Source: CAZDIO01 sp964505555 (lineage in GTDB: Bacteria > Bdellovibrionota_C > UBA2361 > SZUA-149 > CAZDIO01). Taken from it: DNA of 13,725 bases. The stretch is taken from assembly GCA_964505555.1 (NCBI GenBank), contig CAZDIO010000129.1, positions 1 to 13,725 of the forward strand, read 5' to 3'. Made by a program: the position numbers and the translations under genes. A model generated the notes under the pieces. The model ran no database searches, was not told the origin of the DNA, and saw only the letters and a list, made by a program, of their open reading frames with translations. Shown here one piece after another: positions 1 through 8,055 of the stretch. Position 1 is the stretch's first letter. The number at the start of each line of letters is the position of its first letter.

Positions 1-9
1 TCGTCTGTT

Positions 10-981
10 TTACGTTTTTGATGCTCCTGTCTTCCAAGCAGTTATAAGTTCGCGAGAAATTGTAAGAGGGTCTTTCTTTCTTGAGATAAGCTCTTGAAGT
101 GCGGCCGAAAGAGTGCCCTTATTTTTCGCATCATCAATTAAGCCACTAAGGAGATCTCCAGAGATCTGACGATACAGCGCTTCTTGTAAGAAGCTCTCCT
201 TTCGCTTTGCTAATGCCCCCTCTTTTTTTGCCCACTCATTATAGCGGGCTACCTCTTCATAGAGCTCACTGATTCCTTGTCCAGTGGTAGCCACCGTAGG
301 AACAACGGCTGGTTTTTTTGCAGTTTTTGGTGAGAGGCTGAGGAGGGTCACTAACTCCTTTTTTAATCGTTCAATACCCTCTCGATCCGCCTTGTTAATC
401 GCAAAAACATCGGCGATCTCTAAAATCCCAGCTTTTAATGCTTGAATTTCATCTCCCATCCCGGGAACAAGAACCACGATGCAGCTATCACACGTTCTGA
501 CGATCTCAACCTCACCCTGCCCAACCCCGACCGTTTCTATAATTACGAAATCATAACTTGCTGCTTCAAGCACATAGATCGCCTCGGCAGTAGTGGGTGC
601 TATCCCTCCAAGCGCCCCTCTACTGGCCATCGAACGGATAAACACCCCTGGAATTGTCGAGGCGTGAGACATTCGGATCCGATCCCCAAGTAACGCCCCC
701 CCGGTAAAAGGACTTGAAGGGTCGATCGCAAGGATTGAAACACTTTTTCCTAATTTAGAGATGTGCCAGGCAAGTTGATCAACTAAGGTAGATTTTCCTG
801 CACCAGGAGAACCCGTAACCCCAATGATGTGAGTGCCCCCCGTATAGGGGAAAAGGAGCTCGATAAGTTTCTCTCCTCCCTTCTTCCTATCCTCAATGAT
901 CGAGATCGCGCGCGCAATAGCACGGGGACTTTTTTTCCGTATCTCTTCAACAAGTTTTTTAGGATCGCTAGCTACGCTCAT
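10..981 (-). CDS. meaB: MeaB/ArgK-family G3E GTPase (methylmalonyl-CoA mutase chaperone type)
   Basis: A cytoplasmic P-loop GTPase. Known members load and protect the adenosylcobalamin cofactor of methylmalonyl-CoA mutase or related acyl-CoA mutases. Numbered from the chosen Met, the Walker A loop GSPGAGKST is near residues 57-65. The conserved DPSSPFTGGALLGDRIRM segment is at about 87-104, ETVGVGQ (switch II/G3) at about 149-155 and NKAD (G4) at about 196-199. The length, about 323 aa, is normal for the family. The frame stays open upstream to a TTG at 1002, but the extra residues MCYSSFC match no family feature, so I chose the ATG at 981. No Shine-Dalgarno is visible. It follows the terminator of the histone-like gene. 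A weak promoter (TTGGCG, 17 bp, CAAAAT) could overlap that terminator. No mutase gene is visible, but it could lie just beyond the left edge. Family assignment is firm; the partner mutase is inferred. Confidence 0.95.
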   Translation of the reverse strand: MSVASDPKKLVEEIRKKSPRAIARAISIIEDRKKGGEKLIELLFPYTGGTHIIGVTGSPGAGKSTLVDQLAWHISKLGKSVSILAIDPSSPFTGGALLGDRIRMSHASTIPGVFIRSMASRGALGGIAPTTAEAIYVLEAASYDFVIIETVGVGQGEVEIVRTCDSCIVVLVPGMGDEIQALKAGILEIADVFAINKADREGIERLKKELVTLLSLSPKTAKKPAVVPTVATTGQGISELYEEVARYNEWAKKEGALAKRKESFLQEALYRQISGDLLSGLIDDAKNKGTLSAALQELISRKKDPLTISRELITAWKTGASKT

Positions 982-1017
982 GCAGAAAGAGGAATAGCAC
1001 AATTTTGGAGCAGAAAT

Positions 1018-1065
1018 AAAAAACCGCCAAAGCTTAAAAGCCGAGGCTTTTTAAGCATTTGACGG
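1018..1065 (-). terminator. Intrinsic terminator of the histone H1-like gene
   Basis: On the minus strand a long imperfect hairpin (arms about 1024-1041 and 1046-1065, with CCG/CGG closing the base and AAGC/GCTT-rich stems) is followed directly by TTTTTT at 1018-1023. It lies about 45 bp after the stop of the Lys-rich gene and about 37 bp before the meaB start. It therefore separates the two genes transcriptionally. Confidence 0.85.
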
Positions 1066-1111
1066 TGTTAAATCGCTAATCAGAGGGGTTTCCCCCTCCG
1101 TCGTTAGCCAA

Positions 1112-1312
1112 CTACATCCAAGCAACTTTTTTACTTTTGCTCTTCTTTGTCACGGCTGCTTTTTTTGCAGTGCGACGTGCTGGCTTTTTACGACTAATAG
1201 CTACTTTTCTAGCGGTGGTCGAAGCCTTCCTCTTGGATTTCTTCTTTCCGCCTTTCTTTGTAGCTTTCTTCTTCGTTGATTTCTTAGCAGCTTTTCTCTT
1301 TTTTGTTGCCAT
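1112..1312 (-). CDS. Small Lys/Arg-rich histone H1-like nucleoid protein
   Basis: A 66-residue protein of low complexity. About 25 Lys and 6 Arg make up 47% of it, in KKK/AKK/TKK clusters spaced by Ala, Ser, Thr and Gly, ending in VAWM. This resembles the C-terminal tail of histone H1 and the bacterial H1-like proteins of Chlamydia (HctA/HctB), Bordetella and deltaproteobacterial lineages. Those proteins bind and compact DNA non-specifically. No globular domain is visible. AAGGA at 1319-1323 sits 6 nt before the ATG, giving a good ribosome binding site and fixing the start. A strong terminator follows, so the gene is monocistronic. Composition alone supports DNA binding; RNA binding or ribosome association is an alternative. 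The facing plus-strand reading frame is its Phe-rich shadow. Confidence 0.8.
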   Translation of the reverse strand: MATKKRKAAKKSTKKKATKKGGKKKSKRKASTTARKVAISRKKPARRTAKKAAVTKKSKSKKVAWM

Positions 1313-1714
1313 TTTTTATCCTTCCTATGGTTTACATTTACCACTACATATTAGGGTTCCGGAGAAACTCCCGCCACTATCCACCGATTCAAAACATCCC
1401 AATCAACAAGCTTCAGTGACAAGTTGGAACCATAAAAATCTTCCTAACTTATCGCACAGACTACTTCAAAATCAAACGTCCGTCGATAAGATAAGTGATG
1501 TTTCATGTTGCATTAAAGCAGAAAATGAAAAAAAACGCGCTACTTTTTTTTATGGTGCAAAACTTTTTACTCTTCAGTTCCGTTTTTGTGATTACAAAAT
1601 GATGATCACTTTCAAAGCGCGCGCATCAAAGTGACAGAGCACACTTAATAATTTTCGCCTTGATTAAGAGGAATTTATAACGCTGACGATGTGTAGCGCT
1701 GTGTCAATATTACG
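1313..1714. other. 402-bp intergenic region between ychF and the histone-like gene
   Basis: No convincing gene. The 5' leader of the histone-like gene occupies the left end, with the SD at 1319-1323 and a possible minus-strand -10, TAATAT, at 1348-1353 without a good -35. A small hairpin, GGAG-TTT-CTCC, lies near 1360-1370. After the ychF stop there are short inverted repeats (AGCGCT/AGCGTT near 1690-1710, and CACTTT/AAAGTG flanking a GCGCGC core near 1608-1634). None is followed by a T-tract, so no clear terminator for the long operon is visible. The middle is A/T-rich with no feature I can name. Confidence 0.5.
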
Positions 1715-2818
1715 CTAAACGTTGAACCGAAAATGCATGATGTCACCATCACGCACGAGGTACTCTTTCCCTTCAATTCTTAATAATCCTTTCTCTCGAG
1801 CACCACTTTCGCCACATGAGGTGACAAAATCTTCATACCCAATGACCTCTGCACGGATGAATCCCCGTTCAAAATCAGAATGGATCTTTCCCGCCGCCGT
1901 TCTTGCCGTTGAGCCCGTCTGACATGTCCATGCATGAGTCTCCTTCGGACCAACAGTAAAAAATGTAATTAATTCCAGTAAGTTATATCCAGCTAAGGCA
2001 AGTCGATCTAACCCTGATGTTTCAAGCCCCAGCTCACTTAAGAAGAGTGCGCGCTCTTCAACAGGCAGTGTTGCAATCTCTGCTTCAATCATTCCGCAAA
2101 ACACAACTAGCGGTGAACGTTTCTTTTGTGAAAGTTGATATAACTCTCCTAAAAAAGTAGCGACATCAGCCTTTTGTGGTTCAGAAGCAACCTCTTTTTC
2201 AGATACGTTTGCAACAAATACCACTGGTTTTGTGGTAAGAAGCCCTAGAGAATCGAATTTTCCCTCTGTATTAGGAACCTCACGAAGCACTTGTCCCTCT
2301 GCAAGATGTTTCCTTGCAAGTTCCAATGCTTCCCATTCAATCTTTTTCTCTTTATCACCGGTCTTTGCAGCGCGTGCCACCTTGTCAATTCGCGCTTCAA
2401 TAGTGGAGAGATCCGCAAGAAGAAGTTCAGTTTCAATGACCTCAACATCGCGTGTCGGTGAAACAGAACCCTCAACATGGGTCACATTATCATCAGCAAA
2501 GCACCGTACTACGTGCACGATCGCATCAACCGCACGGATATGTCCCAAAAACTGATTTCCAAGACCCTCACCCTTTGATGCACCCCGCACTAATCCAGCA
2601 ATATCTACAAATTCAATCGTCGTCGGCACTACTTTTACAGATTTGGCGATCTCAGAAAGCACCTGCAAGCGGGGATCAGGAACCGCAACGATTCCCTTAT
2701 TTGGCTCTATGGTACAAAATGGATAGTTCGCAGCTTCTGCCCCAGCTGAGGTAAGGGCGTTAAAAATTGTTGATTTCCCAACGTTTGGAAGGCCTACTAT
2801 TCCGCAATTAAAACCCAT
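1715..2818 (-). CDS. ychF: Ribosome-associated Obg-family ATPase/GTPase YchF (OLA1)
   Basis: YchF is a universally conserved Obg-type nucleotidase that binds the 70S ribosome and prefers ATP. It acts in translation and stress response. The 367-aa protein has the expected layout. G1 GLPNVGKS is at 9-16 and DIAGLVRGASKGEGLGNQFL (G3 and the Obg-like glycine loop) starts at 72. A charged helical coiled-coil insert spans about 128-180. The non-canonical G4, NVSE at 204-207, replaces NKxD and is the family hallmark of relaxed or ATP specificity. A C-terminal TGS domain covers about 283-366, ending in RDGDIMHFRFNV. An AGGAG lies just 3 nt before the ATG. The gene starts 19 bp after the stop of the membrane glycosyltransferase gene, so it is probably the last gene of the polysaccharide operon. 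That is an unusual position, since ychF often sits beside pth. Full length, with no missing motif. Confidence 0.97.
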   Translation of the reverse strand: MGFNCGIVGLPNVGKSTIFNALTSAGAEAANYPFCTIEPNKGIVAVPDPRLQVLSEIAKSVKVVPTTIEFVDIAGLVRGASKGEGLGNQFLGHIRAVDAIVHVVRCFADDNVTHVEGSVSPTRDVEVIETELLLADLSTIEARIDKVARAAKTGDKEKKIEWEALELARKHLAEGQVLREVPNTEGKFDSLGLLTTKPVVFVANVSEKEVASEPQKADVATFLGELYQLSQKKRSPLVVFCGMIEAEIATLPVEERALFLSELGLETSGLDRLALAGYNLLELITFFTVGPKETHAWTCQTGSTARTAAGKIHSDFERGFIRAEVIGYEDFVTSCGESGAREKGLLRIEGKEYLVRDGDIMHFRFNV

Positions 2819-2837
2819 ACTCTCCTACTTTTTGCCG

Positions 2838-4904
2838 TTACTCTTCACGCTCAATATCTATTGTCTGCGCGCTGTTTTTGTTATCTGCTTGATAGAGTTT
2901 CAACTCCGCAATTGACCAATCAAACACCTCATTCTCTCCTAGCTGGGTCAATCTTATTGCTGACACCGCTTTTGGGAGGAAGAACAGATTCCAGGTTCTA
3001 TCATCCTCTAGGACATAATCAAGCGCAGCGTTATGCTGTTTATTAAGAAGCACACACCACTTCCCATCGACCCCCTTTGCTTCAATAAGAAGCGCCCGTG
3101 GAAGATCGCTTCTCCAAAATCCAAAATCCAAGGTTAGCGCCGAAAGTGTTACCTTCTGATTAAAAGCTATCTCTACCTTCATTCCAGGTCGTTGCGGAGA
3201 AGCCGTTCCCCATCTCGATCCACTATCAGAATCAACCATCTGGGCCGCTGTGGAGTCTCCTGAAGAGACCTGTAACTGGTCTTTAGAGATGGAGAGTCTC
3301 CCCCCTCTTTTCCACTCAGGGGTGATTTTATCAATCACAACGTAACCACCAACACCTGTTTTTCGAAATTTATATCCAAGCTCTGAAAGACCTTGCTGAA
3401 CAAGAAGTGCTTCTTTTGGTACCAGAACAAGGACTGAGTCCTCATAGTATTTGGGTTTTAACTGCTCATATCGAGAGATTCGCACCTGCTTTGGACCACG
3501 AAAGATAGAAAAAGTGACCTCTTCGTTCGTTTCAAATGCTACCCGATACCCGATCCAATAATTTGTCTGTATATGTGAGTAATTTTCCTGTTTTAGCCAG
3601 GAGTAAAGCTCTTGGTGATCCCTTGAAACCCTTTCTCCACCAAAAACAAACGGCTCCCCAGGCACCCCTCCTTCACTTGCGAAGTTCGAGTTAAGGTGAA
3701 CTCCTGCAAAAAGAGCCACGATCAGAAAAGAAGCCGTTGTTCCACCTTTTGGAAAGGTGCGCCTAAGATAAAAAGTAGAGATTCCAATGAAAACAAAATA
3801 CACCGAATACAGTGGGAGAAGATATCGGGGTGCTTGTGTAAGCCAGCCGTATTGACTTGCTGAGAATATAATCGGCATCGTTACGCAAAAAAGAAGAAGC
3901 ATCAAAAGCGGTGTTCTCGTTCCTTTTGAAGTTTCAAGCCCGTAGAGCTTTATCACTGTCACCACGACCGTTAGGACAAGAAGAGCTGAAAAAATGGTTA
4001 AGCCGGGCAAAAGATCTGTTGTTGACCAGAAATTCCTTGCACCAAAGAGGATCGGAAGAGACTCGCTAAAGAATTTAAAAAGATGCTCAAAAGCGTCTTT
4101 TAATTTAGCCCGCTGTGAAAGGAGTATAAAAGATGAAAACCTCGGTTCTTGAAACAAGTTTGCATACCAAAAAGGAAACCCACCGATAAAAAAAGCCCCT
4201 GCAGTAAGGAGTCCATGGAGAAAGGCACGCTTAACTCCCCACTTTTGTAGGAAATGAAAGAGAAACACCAGTCCAATTGGAGCGATAAAGAAGATAATCT
4301 GGTTATTAACCCACCATCCAAACCCTAAGAGAGCTCCAAGAACGATAAAATTTTTTGCTCTTGGATCTTCCTCTCGTAACAGGTCAACAGCGACGATGAG
4401 GGCTGCCGTACCAATGACCACAAGCTCAATAAATCCTCCTCGAGCCTTGGTGCTCCAAATAATGAGTGCATTTGGTGCTACCGCACTCAGAAACGCAGCC
4501 ACTCGCGCCCCCCAAATATCTGTAAACCTTCGTGTAAGGTTATAAATGAGCACAATAAGAACGAGTGAGAAAAGAAACGGTGTTAACTGTAGAGTGAAGT
4601 TTGAGCGTCCAAAAAGTTTAAAAAAGAGCGCTGTGCAAATTGCTTCAAAACTCCCCATGTATGCCTGCCCATAGTAAAAAATCGGCCAGGGAGCCCCTTC
4701 TGTGATGTGCTTTGCCATCAACCCAACAATCGCTTCATCAGCGTCAATGACAAACCTTCCTTGAAACAGAAAATAAAGGCGAAGTGCCGCACCAGTGAGG
4801 AGGATAGGAAATAAATATCTAAAATGATTAACGACAGGAGCAGGACTTGTATTGATCGGAGAGACTCTTGTTAATATTTCAGGTTTTTTCTGTAGATTTT
4901 GCAC
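2838..4904 (-). CDS. GT-C-type integral membrane glycosyltransferase with C-terminal F5/8C-like domain
   Basis: A 688-aa protein of two parts. Residues 30-405 are polytopic, with about 10 hydrophobic segments. The first extracytoplasmic loop contains IDADEA (residues 53-58), the acidic motif typical of GT-C/PMT-like enzymes that use polyprenyl-phosphate sugars. The NFWSTTDLLPG and QAPRYLLPLYSVYF segments also fit. From about 405 it is soluble and presumably periplasmic. Residues 545-672 (DSDSGSRWGT, PGMKVEIAFNQKVTLSALTLDFG, then IRLTQLG, WSIAELKLY) read as an F5/8 type C (discoidin-like) beta sandwich, a fold that often binds sugars. The start is a GTG preceded by CAGGG at a 4-nt gap. Twelve bases separate it from the stop of the upstream glycosyltransferase and 19 from ychF. 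It probably adds a sugar to the exported glycan or lipid-linked precursor on the periplasmic face. The exact donor and acceptor are unknown. Confidence 0.8.
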   Translation of the reverse strand: MQNLQKKPEILTRVSPINTSPAPVVNHFRYLFPILLTGAALRLYFLFQGRFVIDADEAIVGLMAKHITEGAPWPIFYYGQAYMGSFEAICTALFFKLFGRSNFTLQLTPFLFSLVLIVLIYNLTRRFTDIWGARVAAFLSAVAPNALIIWSTKARGGFIELVVIGTAALIVAVDLLREEDPRAKNFIVLGALLGFGWWVNNQIIFFIAPIGLVFLFHFLQKWGVKRAFLHGLLTAGAFFIGGFPFWYANLFQEPRFSSFILLSQRAKLKDAFEHLFKFFSESLPILFGARNFWSTTDLLPGLTIFSALLVLTVVVTVIKLYGLETSKGTRTPLLMLLLFCVTMPIIFSASQYGWLTQAPRYLLPLYSVYFVFIGISTFYLRRTFPKGGTTASFLIVALFAGVHLNSNFASEGGVPGEPFVFGGERVSRDHQELYSWLKQENYSHIQTNYWIGYRVAFETNEEVTFSIFRGPKQVRISRYEQLKPKYYEDSVLVLVPKEALLVQQGLSELGYKFRKTGVGGYVVIDKITPEWKRGGRLSISKDQLQVSSGDSTAAQMVDSDSGSRWGTASPQRPGMKVEIAFNQKVTLSALTLDFGFWRSDLPRALLIEAKGVDGKWCVLLNKQHNAALDYVLEDDRTWNLFFLPKAVSAIRLTQLGENEVFDWSIAELKLYQADNKNSAQTIDIEREE

Positions 4905-4916
4905 AAAACCCTGTAG

Positions 4917-6143
4917 CTAAGGCAAAGCGATCCGCTCAACTTCACGATCACTTACTTTTTTCCCCATTTGCTCCAAAAAGTAGATATACGCTTCAAGTGT
5001 TTTAGAAGCGGTGTTTTTCCAACTAAATTTCTTTGCCTGCGCTACCCCTTGGATGGAGAGTTGATGTTGACGCTCCGGGCTAGAAAGAAGCGAAAGAACC
5101 TCTTTTACCCATTCTTCTTTGTCATTATCTTTAAGGAGCAAGGCACTCCCTCCTGCCACTTCCGGCAGCGAAGAATTATCTCCACAAATCACCGGAACTC
5201 CGCAAGCAAGTGCTTCAAGAACAGGAAGACCAAAGCCCTCATAGAGACTTGGAAACAAGAACATATTTGCTGCTTGATAGAGCTTTCTTAAAAGTTGTTC
5301 AGGAACAAATCCGAGCATAACAACTTTTTCTAAAAGCCCTCGTTTCTTAATCTCGGAAACAAGCTCTGAATAATGTTGATCAGATTCGTAAGGCCCAGCA
5401 AGAACTAAAAGGGGCTTCTTTGGAAGGGTGCATTTTTCATATACCTCTGAAAACACCTCCAACAAGAAAGAAACATTCTTTCGAGGGTCAATTCCTCCTA
5501 CATAGAGAAGGATAGGGTGATCAAGAGGGAGCTTAAAATGTGCCCGCTGCGAGACCATATCGAGCTCCCAAGAATCTACCGAGAGATCTCTATTCTTAAA
5601 GTCACCTCCTACGGCAAGAGGGGTAACGATAATTCTCTCTTTTTCAATTTGAAAAAATTCAATCAGATCTCTCTTTGTTGCTTCACTGATTGCGATAAAT
5701 CCGGTCGCTTTTTTTATCGATTGGTGCTCTAAAAAACGCGCAAAGTGATACCGCCAAGAAGGTTTGTTCGCGCGGTAGAGCTCTGGAAAGCGAAGGGGGA
5801 TAAGATCTAAGACGCTTACAAGATAAGGAACATTTGATCGGGCTGGTGCGTCTCCATGAGAGAAAAAATGAAAAAGATCGATTTGTAAATTATCAATCGC
5901 TCCGGGAAGAACAAACTGCGTTTCAAAGGTAACCTTCCCGATCGGGCTTTTTTGAAGGATGAAGTTACTAAGCTTTCCCGCCTGAGTATGTTTTCGAAAG
6001 AAAGGGATTATCTCTATCCCGGAATAATCTCCCGTCAATAACTCCCGTGATAACTCAGCGGCATACCGACCAGTGCCCCGACCAAAGTGCGCTTTAAATC
6101 CCTCTTCTGTGGGGCGAAGATCTAAACCAACTCGGATACTCAT
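4917..6143 (-). CDS. Family 4 glycosyltransferase (GT-B), mannosyltransferase-like
   Basis: A cytoplasmic retaining glycosyltransferase of the GT4 class. The N-terminus (VGLDLRP near 5-11, GRGTGRYAAELSREL near 21-35) is typical of WbaZ/WcaI-like mannosyltransferases of O-antigen and exopolysaccharide clusters. The C-terminal Rossmann half starts with YVGGIDPRKNVSFLLEVF (214-231). It carries the EX7E motif EGFGLPVLE (302-310), followed by GVPVICGDNSSLPEVAGGSALL, which binds the nucleotide sugar. The 408-aa length is normal. The start ATG overlaps the stop of the preceding glycosyltransferase by 4 bp (ATGA), so translation is likely coupled; no independent Shine-Dalgarno is obvious. It would elongate the glycan exported by the adjacent ABC transporter. 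The sugar specificity is an inference from resemblance only. Confidence 0.9.
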   Translation of the reverse strand: MSIRVGLDLRPTEEGFKAHFGRGTGRYAAELSRELLTGDYSGIEIIPFFRKHTQAGKLSNFILQKSPIGKVTFETQFVLPGAIDNLQIDLFHFFSHGDAPARSNVPYLVSVLDLIPLRFPELYRANKPSWRYHFARFLEHQSIKKATGFIAISEATKRDLIEFFQIEKERIIVTPLAVGGDFKNRDLSVDSWELDMVSQRAHFKLPLDHPILLYVGGIDPRKNVSFLLEVFSEVYEKCTLPKKPLLVLAGPYESDQHYSELVSEIKKRGLLEKVVMLGFVPEQLLRKLYQAANMFLFPSLYEGFGLPVLEALACGVPVICGDNSSLPEVAGGSALLLKDNDKEEWVKEVLSLLSSPERQHQLSIQGVAQAKKFSWKNTASKTLEAYIYFLEQMGKKVSDREVERIALP

Positions 6144-7276
6144 GAAGCACTCGTTTGTACTTCTGAAGCCGGTGATCGTTTAAGGTCAAAGCTCTGATTC
6201 AGTTTCTCTAACACAAAGCGGTTGAAACTTGCTTGAAAGGGCTCATCGCTAAAGTCTCTTGCCCGTTGCCTGCCTAATCTTACGACCTCACTTCGTAACA
6301 GTGGATCAGTTAAAAGAATATTCATTAATTCTGCAACTTTTGCAGGGTGTTTTTCCTTAAGAAGCAACCCAGCAGCACCAACAGTATCTCCCACCGCACA
6401 GGCATCATAGGCGATAACCGGAAGCCCAAAATACATCGCTTCCACAAGCGGTAAACAAAATCCCTCGTGCTCACTCATACAAAGATAAAGATCTGCTGCT
6501 TCATAAAAAGATCTCAACTCCGAGTCAGCAACCGCACCAACAAAACTCACCGCCTCTTGGAGCCTCAACTCTGAAACTAACCTTCGAAGTTCAAAAGAAT
6601 AGATCTCTGTATCAATATCAATTCCAACGATCCAGAGCCGACTTTTCTTCTCAATCTTGTGGTGATAAAAATAAAAGGCCTTAATAATGTCTTCAATACA
6701 CTTATTTGGAGCAAGCCGTCCTACATGAACGATATTCTTCTCTCCCTCTTTTTTAAGAATCTGCTTAATCCCCTCATTGGCAGGAATGCTCCACTTTGCG
6801 GTATCAAGCACTAAAGGAAGGACATCAACGTTTCTAATCCCAAAACCTTCAAGTTCTATTTTGTTATATTCAGAGTCAGCTACGATAAGATCGGAGAGCT
6901 TTGCAAGGGCTGGAAGTTCCGCTCGGCCTTGCCTGAGGTCTGAAACCACCCGTTGATTGTAGCCAAGAAACCATTTTTCTGGGGTCAGGTTGTGATAGAC
7001 AAGAACCTTCTTCCAACCATCAAGCTCTGCATAAACCTTATTCAGCGGAGAAGCGATGGAATAATGAAGGATGGCAACTCTTTGTTCTGAAAGATATGAA
7101 ACATTTCCCGGAAAATTCGCATAGTTTTTTGTTAGATGCGCTACTTTTTCGTGTGCATGAACACTAAAGATCTCCCCTCCTAACCCTTGCTCACGGAGTA
7201 TTTTTGAGATCGTAATCGCCTCTCCAGAGATCGCATCTCCGTAATTAAGCGTATGAACAAACTGATGAATCTCCAT
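6140..7276 (-). CDS. Family 4 glycosyltransferase (GT-B)
   Basis: A second GT4 enzyme, 378 aa, presumably acting at the cytoplasmic face on the same polysaccharide. The N-terminal half has HTLNYGDAISGEAITI (8-23), an acceptor-side glycine/alanine loop. The donor-binding half begins with HVGRLAPNKCIEDIIKAF (184-201) and has the EX7E motif EGFCLPLVE (271-279) followed by YFGLPVIAYDACAVGDTVGAAGLLL. The AVGDTVG segment takes the place of the usual SLPEV seen in the next gene, so the two are not recent duplicates. The ATG overlaps the TAA stop of the permease gene by one base (TAATG). Its own stop overlaps the next start by 4 bp. Both junctions imply translational coupling. Linkage and donor sugar cannot be read from the sequence. 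Confidence 0.9.
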   Translation of the reverse strand: MEIHQFVHTLNYGDAISGEAITISKILREQGLGGEIFSVHAHEKVAHLTKNYANFPGNVSYLSEQRVAILHYSIASPLNKVYAELDGWKKVLVYHNLTPEKWFLGYNQRVVSDLRQGRAELPALAKLSDLIVADSEYNKIELEGFGIRNVDVLPLVLDTAKWSIPANEGIKQILKKEGEKNIVHVGRLAPNKCIEDIIKAFYFYHHKIEKKSRLWIVGIDIDTEIYSFELRRLVSELRLQEAVSFVGAVADSELRSFYEAADLYLCMSEHEGFCLPLVEAMYFGLPVIAYDACAVGDTVGAAGLLLKEKHPAKVAELMNILLTDPLLRSEVVRLGRQRARDFSDEPFQASFNRFVLEKLNQSFDLKRSPASEVQTSAS

Positions 7277-8055
7277 TAGACAAGCTCTGCAAAGCCTTCA
7301 CGGTAGCGATTAAAAATAAAGTTTCCAATCATAAATGTTAGAAGGGAGATACAAAAGACGATCCCGAGATGTGACCAATCTGGCATCGTCTTATTAAGAA
7401 ATATATCTTGATACATCGCGGTAAAAGAAGCGACGGGGTTTAGGGTGAGGGTAAAACGGAATCTCTCGGGGACATTGGTAATAGGATAAATAATCGGACA
7501 GAGAAAAAACCACAGGGTAAGCAGGTTTCCTAAAATATGTTGGATATCACGGTAGTGAACATTGAGAGCAGAAAGCGCAAGGCTTAGTCCTAATAAAAAG
7601 AGTAGTTCTACAAATAAAACTACTGGAAGGGATAAAAAGCTAATCCCGGGTGAGATCCCCACAAGGAGCATGAAACCAAGAAGAAGCGGGATTGCAAACA
7701 AGAAGTTAATTAAATTGGTAAGCACCGCAACGACGGGAAGAATCTGGGGGGGAAAGAGCGCTTTTGTCATCAAACTTCCCCCACTAGAGATCGCCGAGGT
7801 CGCTTCAAGAAGTCCACTTGAAAACCAGATCCAAGGAAGGAGTCCTGCAAAAAGAAACAGCGTGTAGTGCTCCACAGACTCAAAACGGATGTAGTAGCGA
7901 AACACTAATGAATACACCGCGATGATGCAAAGTGGATTAAGAAACGACCAGATAAATCCAAGCACTGAGCCCCGGTAGCGAGCGTTTAGATGACGGCATA
8001 CTAATGCCCAGATCAGTGCTCGGTAACGCCAGAGTTCGACTAAATTTCGTTTCAT
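7276..8055 (-). CDS. wzm: ABC-2 type polysaccharide export permease, Wzm-like
   Basis: The membrane half of an ABC exporter for O-antigen or a similar surface polysaccharide. It is 259 aa, the normal length for Wzm/TagG/KpsM-type permeases. There are six hydrophobic segments near 31-53, 64-82, 105-134, 141-163, 174-192 and 229-249. The N-terminus is amphipathic with the RYRGSVLGFIWSFLNPL signature (26-42). The cytoplasmic loop VHYRDIQHILGNLL (166-179) is typical for contacting the ATPase, and LNPVASF (205-211) is also conserved. An AGGAG lies 4 nt before the ATG. The ATG overlaps the stop of the ATPase gene by 4 bp, so the two halves are probably made in equal amounts. The partner is the Wzt-like ATPase just upstream. 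The gene name is used in the functional sense; the exported polymer is not known. Confidence 0.92.
   Translation of the reverse strand: MKRNLVELWRYRALIWALVCRHLNARYRGSVLGFIWSFLNPLCIIAVYSLVFRYYIRFESVEHYTLFLFAGLLPWIWFSSGLLEATSAISSGGSLMTKALFPPQILPVVAVLTNLINFLFAIPLLLGFMLLVGISPGISFLSLPVVLFVELLFLLGLSLALSALNVHYRDIQHILGNLLTLWFFLCPIIYPITNVPERFRFTLTLNPVASFTAMYQDIFLNKTMPDWSHLGIVFCISLLTFMIGNFIFNRYREGFAELV

Noticed and set aside
1137..1634. 165-codon plus-strand frame over the histone-like gene
   Set aside because: Its Phe/Leu-rich first third is simply the complement of Lys codons; the rest runs through spacer DNA with no ribosome binding site or family match.
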